From Bacillota bacterium (lineage in GTDB: Bacteria; Bacillota; Clostridia; Christensenellales; UBA1242), in contig WQZR01000012.1 of NCBI GenBank assembly GCA_009780625.1, positions 1-18,192 on the forward strand: a stretch of DNA of 18,192 bases, read 5' to 3'. Positions within the stretch are counted from its first letter, which is position 1. The number at the start of each line of letters is the position of its first letter. The notes under the pieces were generated by a model. It had not been told where the DNA came from. It saw nothing but the letters and a program-made list of their open reading frames with translations, and did no database searches. Shown here piece after piece: positions 6,933 to 13,569 of this stretch. Made by a program: the position numbers and the translations under genes.

Positions 6933-8144
6933 ATGAACTTCAGAAAATCTAAAAATGGATATTGCCCAATTGAAGTTAATGAGTTTTTTAAGACTCAAAA
7001 GTTTAATATGGCTGCAGATATAAATGCAATCAGGGCAGAAGTGACATCTCTAAAAAACGAAAACGCAAGACTTAGAAAAGAAATTGATTCTTTTGAAGCA
7101 TCAAGACAATATATGGCAAACGCAATTCTTGCAGCCGAAGAGAAAGCAAACCAAATGGTTCTTGAAGGAAGGGAAGCGTTCAACGAAGTTATTGCTGAAC
7201 TTCTTGAGTTATATAAACACTATGCAACTGTTGTTGCCGAAATCGAAGAAGAATATGGACAAGTTGAAGACGAAAGACTTGACACATCTAAATTTAAGAG
7301 TGAAGTTCAAGACTTGATTATGAAAATTGTTGGCGAAGCAGAAGGCGAAGAAGAAATTTTTGAGGAAGAAGAAGTTGTTGCTGAAGTTGTTGAGCCAGAA
7401 CCAGAAGAAGTTGAAGAAGAGATTGTTGCTCCAGTTAGACCAGCAAGAGCAAAACTTCCAGTGAGTTATACATCTGTGTTTTCTGAAGCTAAACCAAAGA
7501 TTGTTGCTCGCGAAAACGCAGGGCTGATTTGCGAAGCTTGTGCTGAGGGAGACAGTGAAAACCTGTGCGAAGCATGCGCATCGACTTTAAACCAAGTTAA
7601 AGACAAACTTGAAGCAACACTTCAATACGAAGCAGAAACAAGACGCCTTGAAGCGGTTCACAGAATTTTGGTTGAAAAAACTAAATCAGAAGCAAAAACA
7701 GAAGTTGCTCCAAAACTTGATATTGAAGAAAGACTTGAAAAACTGATGGCAGGGGAAACATTGTCTGTTTCAAATTCAACAGAAGGCGAAACATTTGAAG
7801 TTAAACCAGAGCCACAACCTGAGTCTAAACAAGAACAACCAAAGCAGGAACAAAGAAGAAGACATCAATCTCCATACGAAGCACTTATTTCAAAATATCT
7901 TTTAAATCCAAAGATTGACGAAGTGGCGGCAGCAAGAGAAAGACATATATACGGACCAAAGAAAAACACTCCAAAAGAGGTTATGCCTCCAGTTAAAAAC
8001 GAAAGCGAAACAATCACATACACACTTGGAGATAAAGCAGAAATTTCTAAGAAAACAAATGCATTCAATCTAAGAGATGCGCTTGTGTCTAAGGACACGC
8101 TGGACCAGATACTGCAAAGCTTCGACTTCTACAATGAAAAATAA
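6933..8144 (+). CDS. DivIVA-like coiled-coil division protein with four-Cys motif
   Basis: The N-terminus (NGYCPIEVNEFF, residues 8-19) resembles the DivIVA lipid-binding start (GYdxxEVDxFL). Coiled coil follows at about 30-115 with heptad-like Leu/Ala spacing and the 'ILAAEEKANQMVLEGREAFNEVI' type helix typical of DivIVA/GpsB. A long, very acidic, probably disordered region (134-168) and a Gln/Pro/Lys-rich stretch (290-312) come next. Unusually, residues 200-215 contain two CEAC knuckles (C200, C203, C212, C215; CxxC-x8-CxxC), as in zinc ribbons. At 403 residues it is far longer than usual DivIVA (about 160-250). The position before sepF, lspA and rluD supports the assignment, since divIVA sits in this neighbourhood in Gram-positives. 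A terminator follows directly. Confidence 0.65.
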   Translation: MNFRKSKNGYCPIEVNEFFKTQKFNMAADINAIRAEVTSLKNENARLRKEIDSFEASRQYMANAILAAEEKANQMVLEGREAFNEVIAELLELYKHYATVVAEIEEEYGQVEDERLDTSKFKSEVQDLIMKIVGEAEGEEEIFEEEEVVAEVVEPEPEEVEEEIVAPVRPARAKLPVSYTSVFSEAKPKIVARENAGLICEACAEGDSENLCEACASTLNQVKDKLEATLQYEAETRRLEAVHRILVEKTKSEAKTEVAPKLDIEERLEKLMAGETLSVSNSTEGETFEVKPEPQPESKQEQPKQEQRRRHQSPYEALISKYLLNPKIDEVAAARERHIYGPKKNTPKEVMPPVKNESETITYTLGDKAEISKKTNAFNLRDALVSKDTLDQILQSFDFYNEK

Positions 8145-8167
8145 AAAACGCGTAAGCGTTTTTTTCT
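8143..8167 (+). terminator. Terminator after the DivIVA-like gene
   Basis: AAAAAACGC-GTAA-GCGTTTTTTT hairpin with a GNRA loop, starting inside the stop codon; a further T-rich tail follows. Confidence 0.85.
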
Positions 8168-8173
8168 TTTTCA

Positions 8174-8182
8174 TGCTAAAAT
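8174..8182 (+). promoter_or_regulatory. Extended -10 promoter of sepF-lspA-rluD
   Basis: TGCTAAAAT. The predicted start near 8189 gives a leader of about 21 nt with GGAG at 8201-8204. Confidence 0.6.
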
Positions 8183-8209
8183 AAGGTTAGAAAAATTTGT
8201 GGAGTTGTT

Positions 8210-8764
8210 ATGAAACTTTTAGATAGCATTTTGAGAACAATGGGTTTTGAGGCAGGAGAGCCAGAACAAAACCAAACAGCAAAAGAACCAAAACCTAAAA
8301 AAGAAAAAAGAGAAAGAGTTCATCATATGGAAGAAAAGCCAAGAGCGTCTTTCTTTGCCAAAAAAGAAAAACCAGAACCTGCTCCAAAAAAGGTTAGCAA
8401 GTTCGATTTGATTAACGACATTCTTCCACAATACGAAGGCGGCGGAGAATCTGCAGGTGGAGCGGCTGGAAGTGTTTCACTTCAAGCAAACGAAAACGGT
8501 GTGAGTGTTTCAAAGAACGTTATTGTATACAGCCCAAAAAATCATAGTGACATGAAGAACCTTGTTGACTTTCTAAGACGCAAAGAACCAATTATTGTAA
8601 ACTTTGAAAAACTAGACGACGATATTGCGCCTGCAATGGTGTCTTTCATTTCTGGTGCACTTTATGCTTTGAAGGGAAGTATACATCCTATCAGTGAAGG
8701 GCTATACTTACTTACGCCAGAGGGAGTTAATATTTTAATTCCAAAAGAGAGAAAGAAGGTTTAA
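8210..8764 (+). CDS. sepF: Cell division protein SepF
   Basis: SepF binds FtsZ and the membrane and helps anchor and bundle the Z-ring. The N-terminus MKLLDSILRTMGF is a plausible amphipathic membrane-targeting helix. A long basic/Pro linker (about 20-62, KPKKEKRERVHH, KKEKPEPAPKK) follows. The DUF552/SepF core lies at about 98-178: VSKNVIVYSPKNHSDMKNLVDFLRRKEPIIVNFEKLD, then FISGALYALKGSIHPISEGLYLLTPEGVNI. At 184 residues it is slightly longer than the B. subtilis protein because of the linker. The spacing to lspA (6 nt) indicates an operon. Its neighbour, the DivIVA-like protein, is likely a functional partner in division or pole organisation. Confidence 0.9.
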   Translation: MKLLDSILRTMGFEAGEPEQNQTAKEPKPKKEKRERVHHMEEKPRASFFAKKEKPEPAPKKVSKFDLINDILPQYEGGGESAGGAAGSVSLQANENGVSVSKNVIVYSPKNHSDMKNLVDFLRRKEPIIVNFEKLDDDIAPAMVSFISGALYALKGSIHPISEGLYLLTPEGVNILIPKERKKV

Positions 8765-8770
8765 GCCATA

Positions 8771-9289
8771 TTGAATCTAAAAAAAGAAAATATAATAGCA
8801 TTTGCAAAAAACTGGCAGAACTGGTTGTTTATCGGTTGGGTTGTTTTTTTGATTTTTCTAGATATCCTAACAAAATTTCTGACAGACGGTGTAGAGCATT
8901 TTGTGATTATTCCATGGCTGTGGGAGGTTAAGTCTGTTCATAACTCTGGCATGGCTCTTGGGTGGCTTGCAGGTGCGGGGGCGAGATGGTTTCTTGTTTC
9001 TATGACATTTGTTGTGCTTATAGCCTTAACTTGGTTTGCAATCGCAAACAAACAAAAAACGATTATATTTTTTATTTCAATGGTTCTTGCAATGAGTGGT
9101 GCATATGGAAACCTTGCATGCAGATTGTTCTATGAAAATGGTTATGTGAGAGATTGGATTGTGTCTGGTTTTGTTTTTCCGTGGCAGACATTTGTTTTTA
9201 ACCTGGCAGATGTTTTTGTGATTGCTGGAGCGATTGGACTAGGAATCTATTTTATTTTCCAATTTAAGTTTGAAGATAAGAAAGAATAA
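8771..9289 (+). CDS. lspA: Lipoprotein signal peptidase (signal peptidase II)
   Basis: Membrane aspartyl protease that removes the signal peptide of diacylglyceryl-prolipoproteins after Lgt. Four hydrophobic segments are visible. Conserved blocks are FLDILTKFL (D31), VHNSGMALG (57-64), GNLACRLFYENGYVRDWI (113-130) and FNLADVFVIAG (143-153). The catalytic Asp pair corresponds to D128 and D147, 19 residues apart as in characterised LspA. The usual GNxxDR box reads GNLACR here, with Cys in place of a conserved Asp that is not one of the catalytic pair. The start is the TTG at 8771: it is the only start codon in the N-terminal part of the frame, GAAGG lies 12 nt upstream, and the 172-residue length fits. 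Confidence 0.9.
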   Translation: MNLKKENIIAFAKNWQNWLFIGWVVFLIFLDILTKFLTDGVEHFVIIPWLWEVKSVHNSGMALGWLAGAGARWFLVSMTFVVLIALTWFAIANKQKTIIFFISMVLAMSGAYGNLACRLFYENGYVRDWIVSGFVFPWQTFVFNLADVFVIAGAIGLGIYFIFQFKFEDKKE

Positions 9290-9301
9290 ATATAAATAAT
9301 T

Positions 9302-10237
9302 ATGAATAAATATACAATCACAACTGAATACGAAGGCCAAAGACTAGATGCATTTTTGTGTGCAGTTTTAGGTGATGTGACAAGAAGCCAAATCAAAAAA
9401 CATATTGAGGCAGGCAAAGTTTTTTTATGTAGGGGTCGCACATCTTTGCGACCTGTAAAAAAAGCAGGCGAACCACTGAAAGTTGGCGACATTGTTGAGG
9501 TAGGCGAGTTTGAATCAAACGAACTTAGTTTTGAAGCAGAAGACATAAAACTTGATGTTGTGTATGAAGACGAGCATTTGGTTGTTATAAACAAACCAAT
9601 CGGAATGGTTGTCCACCCAGCGGTTGGAAATAAGTCTGGAACGCTTGTGAATGCTTTGGTTTATAAGTTTAGCCTAAGTGAGGGAACAGCAGCGGAAAGG
9701 CCTGGAATTGTTCATAGACTTGATAAGGACACATGCGGGCTTATGGTTGTTGCAAAAACAAATTCGGCACACGAGAAGCTTGCAAAACAATTCGAACCTG
9801 CATTTGCTGGAGAGAAGGCTGCAAAGAGGGAATATATTGCGTTGCTTGAAGGTGTTGTTAAAGAAGACAAAAAAACAATTGAAACAAAAATTGCTCGAAA
9901 CGAAAAAGACAGAAAAGCAATGGCAGCATTTCCAAAAGAAGGAATAAAAGGAAAACTTGCCATATCTGAAATGCAGGTGGTTGAAAGGTTTAAAAACCAC
10001 ACACTCACAAGGTGGCAACTTAAAACTGGAAGAACACATCAAATTCGTGTGCATGCAAAACACATAAACCACCCAGTCGTTGGAGATGAAACATATGGGC
10101 TAAAAAAACAGGTATTGATGAAAGGTCAGTTTCTTGTTGCGGCAAAACTTTCATTCTTACACCCAATGACAAACGAAAGGCTTACATTCGAAATTTCGAT
10201 GCCTAGTGAGTTTAAAGCACTTCTAAAAAAGTTGTAA
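9302..10237 (+). CDS. RluD-family 23S rRNA pseudouridine synthase
   Basis: An S4 RNA-binding domain (about 1-68) is followed by a RluA/RluD catalytic domain that isomerises uridine to pseudouridine in rRNA. Catalytic motif GIVHRLDKDTCGLMVV carries the Asp at 141 (HRLDKDT; the next residue is Cys where Ser is common). KREYIALLEG, TGRTHQIRVHAKHINHPVVGD and the C-terminal LHPMTNERLTFE are also typical. The position after lspA matches ylyB/rluD in Gram-positives. Residues 43-52 (CRGRTSLRPV) are encoded by an inserted palindromic repeat at 9428-9457 and lengthen the S4 hairpin, where the family usually has a short VNGK turn. No Shine-Dalgarno is visible before ATG 9302, only an AT-rich TATAAATAAT. 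Confidence 0.9.
   Translation: MNKYTITTEYEGQRLDAFLCAVLGDVTRSQIKKHIEAGKVFLCRGRTSLRPVKKAGEPLKVGDIVEVGEFESNELSFEAEDIKLDVVYEDEHLVVINKPIGMVVHPAVGNKSGTLVNALVYKFSLSEGTAAERPGIVHRLDKDTCGLMVVAKTNSAHEKLAKQFEPAFAGEKAAKREYIALLEGVVKEDKKTIETKIARNEKDRKAMAAFPKEGIKGKLAISEMQVVERFKNHTLTRWQLKTGRTHQIRVHAKHINHPVVGDETYGLKKQVLMKGQFLVAAKLSFLHPMTNERLTFEISMPSEFKALLKKL
9428..9457 (+). repeat. Palindromic repeat copy a, in frame inside the rluD-family gene
   Basis: Begins TGTAGGGGTCG like the other copies. The inner arms GGTCGCA (9434-9440) and TGCGACC (9447-9453) pair perfectly around a 6-nt loop. It starts exactly on codon 43 and contributes ten codons without shifting the frame. Confidence 0.7.
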
Positions 10238-10260
10238 AAAAAATGGTTAAGTGTTAAAAT
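10232..10260 (+). promoter_or_regulatory. Promoter of the 88-residue membrane protein
   Basis: Extended -10 TGTTAAAAT (10252-10260) with a possible -35 TTGTAA (10232-10237, overlapping the stop codon of the preceding gene) at 17-bp spacing. Confidence 0.6.
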
Positions 10261-10290
10261 GAAAAATAATATATTTAAAGGAGAAACAAA

Positions 10291-10557
10291 ATGAGTAGAG
10301 ATATCACATTTAGAAAAATTTTAAATTTCCTAGCGTTCTGCGCAATTATGATTATTGCTGCAAGCATACTTCTTTCAAACGACGTGCTGAGCATTTCATT
10401 CCTAGGATGGATGAGATATATGGCTGAGATTGTTGCATATGGTATTGTTGCAATTGCTGCATTCTTCTTTGCAAGAAGCAAACGCAATGTTGCATATATG
10501 ATTGCATACATCATTGCTATGGTTGTGCTTGTTATATTCTATATAATCGGCTTCTAA
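10291..10557 (+). CDS. Small three-helix membrane protein, unknown function
   Basis: The 88-residue protein has three hydrophobic segments (about 10-29, 43-62 and 66-87) linked by short polar turns, the second turn basic (ARSKRN). The N-terminus MSRDITFRK is short and charged. No motif is recognised. It has its own extended -10 promoter, a strong AAAGGAG Shine-Dalgarno (10277-10283), tandem TAATAA stops and an intrinsic terminator, so it is a monocistronic, probably well-translated gene. No neighbour suggests a role. Confidence 0.8.
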   Translation: MSRDITFRKILNFLAFCAIMIIAASILLSNDVLSISFLGWMRYMAEIVAYGIVAIAAFFFARSKRNVAYMIAYIIAMVVLVIFYIIGF

Positions 10558-10568
10558 TAACTAAACAC

Positions 10569-10593
10569 AAAAAACGCCCGAGGGCGTTTTTTT
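10569..10593 (+). terminator. Terminator after the 88-residue membrane protein
   Basis: AAAAACGCC-CGAG-GGCGTTTTTTT stem-loop followed by seven Ts, ending three bases before the next promoter's TG. Confidence 0.88.
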
Positions 10594-10595
10594 CA

Positions 10596-10604
10596 TGCTA
10601 GAAT
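10596..10604 (+). promoter_or_regulatory. Extended -10 promoter of the HD-domain gene (leaderless)
   Basis: TGCTAGAAT; hexamer TAGAAT at 10599-10604. Seven bases downstream is 10611, the A of the ATG. The preceding terminator ends at 10593, so no room remains for an upstream leader and no Shine-Dalgarno exists. Confidence 0.65.
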
Positions 10605-10610
10605 AGACAT

Positions 10611-11261
10611 ATGAACAACAACGACAAAATTAAAAACATTCTTGAGTTTTATAAAATCACAACAGAGCTTAAGGGAATCATCAGAAGTGGGTGGAAAGTT
10701 TGGAAGGCAGACATGGAAAGGCTGGAGTCTGTTGCGGAACATGTTTATGGCTGTCAGATGCTTGCCATGGCAATCAACTCCGAGTTTGAACTTGGCATAG
10801 ATATAATCAAAGTTTCTTTCATGCTTGCAATTCACGAAATAGGTGAGGCAATTATTGGCGACATTCCAGCAACTGTTTCAACAATGACAAAAGCAGAAAA
10901 ACAAAAAATTGAACTTGAAGCAGTTGAGAAGATTTTGTCTCCACTAAACCAGTGCGAAACAATCAAAAAATATTATCTTGAGTTTGAAGAAAAGAAAACA
11001 GCAGAAGCAAAGTTTGCATATTTGGTGGACAAACTGGAGTGCGACATTCAATGCAAGTTTTATGATGAGCATAACGCTTTCAGCATGGACGTTGAAAGAC
11101 CAGAGAAGGTGAGAGCCAAAATGGAGCTCTATGAAAGCCGTGGTTGCAAAACACTTTCAAGCATGTTTATAAACTATGACATAGACACATTCTATGAAAA
11201 CGAACCAGTGTTTAAAGAGATTGCACAATATGTTATCAGCAACAGAATATTCAAATCTTAA
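10611..11261 (+). CDS. HD-domain phosphohydrolase, YfbR/HDDC2-like
   Basis: The 216-residue protein has the layout of HD-domain 5'-deoxynucleotidases: RSGW near residue 25, ESVAEHVYGCQMLA (39-52) with the first metal His at 44, then LAIHEIGEAIIGDIP (72-86), and YLVDKLECDIQ with Asp at 140. Such enzymes dephosphorylate (deoxy)nucleoside monophosphates. The second metal motif reads H75-E76 instead of His-Asp, a conservative change that may alter metal choice. The C-terminal ~70 residues (KFYDEHNAF, ESRGCKTLSSMFINYD) are less typical. The gene is apparently leaderless and is not in an operon with the tRNA that follows, which has its own promoter. Confidence 0.75.
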   Translation: MNNNDKIKNILEFYKITTELKGIIRSGWKVWKADMERLESVAEHVYGCQMLAMAINSEFELGIDIIKVSFMLAIHEIGEAIIGDIPATVSTMTKAEKQKIELEAVEKILSPLNQCETIKKYYLEFEEKKTAEAKFAYLVDKLECDIQCKFYDEHNAFSMDVERPEKVRAKMELYESRGCKTLSSMFINYDIDTFYENEPVFKEIAQYVISNRIFKS

Positions 11262-11274
11262 TTTGATAAAATAA

Positions 11275-11303
11275 TTGACAATGAATGTCAAATGCTATAT
11301 AAT
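11275..11303 (+). promoter_or_regulatory. Consensus promoter of tRNA-Leu
   Basis: TTGACA (11275-11280), 17-bp spacer, TATAAT (11298-11303). The predicted start near 11310 is only about 4 nt before the mature tRNA 5' end. Confidence 0.9.
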
Positions 11304-11313
11304 TAAACCTATT

Positions 11314-11396
11314 GCACTCGTGGCGGAATTGGCAGACGCACTAGACTTAGGATCTAGCGGGTTACCGTGGGGGTTCAAGTCCCTCCGAGTGCACCA
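11314..11396 (+). tRNA. tRNA-Leu (anticodon TAG)
   Basis: Acceptor GCACTCG/CGAGTGC, anticodon stem CTAGA/TCTAG around loop CTTAGGA (anticodon TAG, reads CTA and other CTN codons), a long variable arm (CGG-GTTA-CCG) as in class II tRNAs, TTCAAGT T-loop, discriminator A and encoded CCA (11394-11396). Confidence 0.95.
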
Positions 11397-11403
11397 CACG
11401 TAA

Positions 11404-11425
11404 AACCCCCTGACGGGGGTTTTTT
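11404..11425 (+). terminator. Terminator of tRNA-Leu
   Basis: AACCCCC-TGAC-GGGGGTT hairpin followed by a run of six Ts (11420-11425), 7 nt after the CCA end. Confidence 0.9.
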
Positions 11426-11491
11426 AGTGCCTTTTTTTTGTATATGTGATATCATTAAAATATACTAATGATTAAACATAAGTGAGTGGGA

Positions 11492-12637
11492 ATGGACAGA
11501 CTAAAAGACTTAGACATGAGTATAAAAAAACTTCTCAGAGATGCAATGATTGCAAAGTCTGTTGTTATTGGCACACACATAAATACAGATGGAGACGCAC
11601 ACGCTTCCATGCTTGGAATGGCTCATATGGTTAGGTCGGTTAATCCAGGTGCAGAGATTAATCTTTTTGCTGAGCACCCAGAAGGCGATGGAATTGGCAG
11701 ATATAGACATATGTATGAAGGCAGCCCGTTTAAACTAAACGACAACAAAAAACTTGAGTTTAGACACGATTTAGGAATTGTGACAGACTGTGCAACTGCA
11801 CCAAGACTTGGAAAGTTTAGAAACCCAGTGTTGGCATCAAAGAAAACATATAACTTCGACCACCACGAAGGGAACACCATGTTTGCTGATGAAAACATTG
11901 TTGACACAGGGGCTTCAAGTGCAAGCCAGATGGAAGCAGAATTTTTGCTTGCAAACAATGCAGACATTCCTGTGGGTCTAGCTAACATTCTGTTTGCGGG
12001 AATGTATACAGACAACGAGTTTGGTTGGGGAATGTCACCTAGGGCTCTAAGAACTGCTGCAGCACTTTCGCCATTGGCTGAAACTGAACGCGTTATTGAC
12101 ATATTCAACAGCAGCACAATAGAAGGAGAAGCACTTCTTAGGCTTGCAGACAGAATATACGCACACGACAACAGGTTTCTTGTAGCAAGCATGGATAAAA
12201 ACGTAATCAAAAATGCAGGTGCAACTCTTAGAGATACATTTGGAATAAGCACTGCACTTATAAACAAACGTGGGGTTGATGTTGCCGCAACATTTGCACA
12301 ACAGCCAGATGGGGTTTGGTGTTGTTCTTTTAGAGGAAAAAATGGTTATTCAGTTATTCCAATTGCCGAGGCCTTTGGTGGCGGGGGCAGAAGGGAGAAA
12401 AACTTCTCCATTGCAGCCTGCATGACAGAAAAAGACCCAAGCGAACTTTTGGCTTTCATTATGCCATATGTTGAGCATATGTTTCAAAACAGCAAGAAGA
12501 ACTCGATAAACCCGTTTATGAATCAAAGTGGTCTTTTGATACCGAAAATGACTTTAACGGATGCAAGAATAAAGGGAGGCATAATCCTCCCTTCAACTCA
12601 AATTGTTTCACCACCTGAAACATACACAATTCACTAG
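11492..12637 (+). CDS. DHH/DHHA1 phosphoesterase, NrnA-like, with altered GGGGH motif
   Basis: NrnA-like proteins degrade nanoRNA, pAp or cyclic dinucleotide products using two metal ions. DHH-domain motifs are present: THINTDGDAHAS (28-39; D33, D35), IVTDCA (D99), NFDHHEGN (D123, H124, H125) and MYTDNEFGWG (D174). The DHHA1 domain follows, but its glycine loop reads GGGGRREKNFS (296-306), where the family has GGGGH.xAAG, so the substrate-binding His is replaced by Arg300. The C-terminus is about 50 residues longer than typical NrnA and ends in a Ser/Thr/Pro-rich tail. ATG 11492 is preferred; a GTG two codons earlier is possible. TATACT at 11461 may be the -10. The stop codon overlaps that of the convergent gene. 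Confidence 0.8.
   Translation: MDRLKDLDMSIKKLLRDAMIAKSVVIGTHINTDGDAHASMLGMAHMVRSVNPGAEINLFAEHPEGDGIGRYRHMYEGSPFKLNDNKKLEFRHDLGIVTDCATAPRLGKFRNPVLASKKTYNFDHHEGNTMFADENIVDTGASSASQMEAEFLLANNADIPVGLANILFAGMYTDNEFGWGMSPRALRTAAALSPLAETERVIDIFNSSTIEGEALLRLADRIYAHDNRFLVASMDKNVIKNAGATLRDTFGISTALINKRGVDVAATFAQQPDGVWCCSFRGKNGYSVIPIAEAFGGGGRREKNFSIAACMTEKDPSELLAFIMPYVEHMFQNSKKNSINPFMNQSGLLIPKMTLTDARIKGGIILPSTQIVSPPETYTIH
12572..12593 (-). terminator. Hairpin at the convergent gene junction, possible minus-strand terminator
   Basis: Perfect 8-bp stem AAGGGAGG/CCTCCCTT with a 6-nt loop. On the minus strand it is followed by TTTATTCTT-like sequence, which could end transcription of the 12634-13497 gene. 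On the plus strand no T-tract follows and the bases encode the last part of the DHH protein. Confidence 0.5.
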
Positions 12638-13497
12638 AGTTCATTGTGCCCGGCAATGCCATAGTATGGCTCTTTTCTGCCGATTGCAGTTCTTCCCTGA
12701 ATGTTTGGGTTGTTGTTTTCTGCTTGTTCGCAGAGCTCATTAAACTCGTCTGGTGTGATTGTTGTTCCTTTGCGTTTATAGTCAACAATTCTCTTTTCGC
12801 CAACTCTGAAGAAGTGAACTTCGTTTGGACTTGTGATTGTGATAAATCTATGAACTCTTTCTCCAATTTTTGAAGTTGTTTTTGATGTTGCGTCAGAACT
12901 TTTTGTGTATACAACATCTCTTTCAACCATGTCGTTTTTGGTTGAAACGAATTTCAATGTCAGAAGAATTGCGTTTCCTGTGTCTTCTCTATATTGTGCA
13001 ATTTGGGCAAGTGTTTCTCTAAGCCCTTCAATGAAAGTTTCTTCTTCTTTTGGAGTTCTCTTCAAATTGATTTGTTCAACGGTGTCATTTAGAGTTTTGC
13101 CGATTTCTTCCCATTTTTCGTTTATGATTTTTTGGAGTTCTTTTTTGTCTTTCTTGTTGATTGTTGCATCAAGTTCTCCGCTTAGTTCTTCAATTTCTTT
13201 AAATAGGGCAATGAGCTCCTCTTTTATTTCTTGAAGTCTTTTCATTCCGCGTCTTACTGGTTTTACTTCAATAACATCTTTTGTAGCCAGTTCTAGAACT
13301 TGTTTGCCTTTAGGTCTATTTACTGCAAAGAAAGTTGCAACTCTTTCAGTTTCTGTTTTTGCAACTTTAAAAACAATTCCACGCACTACTATATGCCCGG
13401 TGTTTCTACCGTCTTTGTCTTTAAGGTTTTCAACCGTGATGTCCATAAGTTTTTTATGCTTACTTGCTCTTTCTAGTTCAAGAATATTATTTGTCAT
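12634..13497 (-). CDS. Unrecognised protein, second member of a tandem paralog pair
   Basis: The 287-residue soluble protein has no signal peptide or membrane segment. It is clearly paralogous to the gene at 13570-14334: 22 of the first 34 residues are identical (shared ILELERA, KKL, NLKD.DG.N.G). Further shared blocks are PVRRGM..L.EIKE, the INLKRT region, VERDVVYT and HRFITITSPN..HF...GE...D.KR.GT.I. It differs by a Lys/Glu-rich helical insertion at about 105-140 (ELDATINKKDKKELQK), giving it a possible coiled coil. I recognise no family. The Shine-Dalgarno GGGAG lies inside the 3' arm of a terminator-like hairpin (13502-13535), 10 nt before the ATG. Its stop TAG shares the palindrome CTAG with the stop of the convergent DHH gene. 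Confidence 0.8.
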   Translation of the reverse strand: MTNNILELERASKHKKLMDITVENLKDKDGRNTGHIVVRGIVFKVAKTETERVATFFAVNRPKGKQVLELATKDVIEVKPVRRGMKRLQEIKEELIALFKEIEELSGELDATINKKDKKELQKIINEKWEEIGKTLNDTVEQINLKRTPKEEETFIEGLRETLAQIAQYREDTGNAILLTLKFVSTKNDMVERDVVYTKSSDATSKTTSKIGERVHRFITITSPNEVHFFRVGEKRIVDYKRKGTTITPDEFNELCEQAENNNPNIQGRTAIGRKEPYYGIAGHNEL

Positions 13498-13500
13498 ATA

Positions 13501-13535
13501 AAAAATACTCCCTTGATTATTTATGGGAGTATTTT
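13501..13535 (-). terminator. Hairpin between the paralogs, overlapping the second gene's ribosome binding site
   Basis: An 11-bp perfect stem, AAAATACTCCC (13502-13512) with GGGAGTATTTT (13525-13535), and a 12-nt AT-rich loop. On the minus strand the stem runs into a T-tract and then directly into the ATG at 13497. The GGGAG that would serve as Shine-Dalgarno is paired in the stem, so the element could both terminate transcription and hide the ribosome binding site. It is almost symmetrical and could also act on the plus strand. Confidence 0.75.
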
Positions 13536-13569
13536 ATCTTAGATTCTTAAATTATGCAATAGGGGAGAC

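Noticed and set aside
11623..12267. 214-residue minus-strand open frame opposite the DHH phosphoesterase gene
   Set aside because: It is a mirror of a gene with clear conserved motifs, has no ribosome binding site, and its Ser/Leu/Ala-rich composition is typical of antisense shadow frames.
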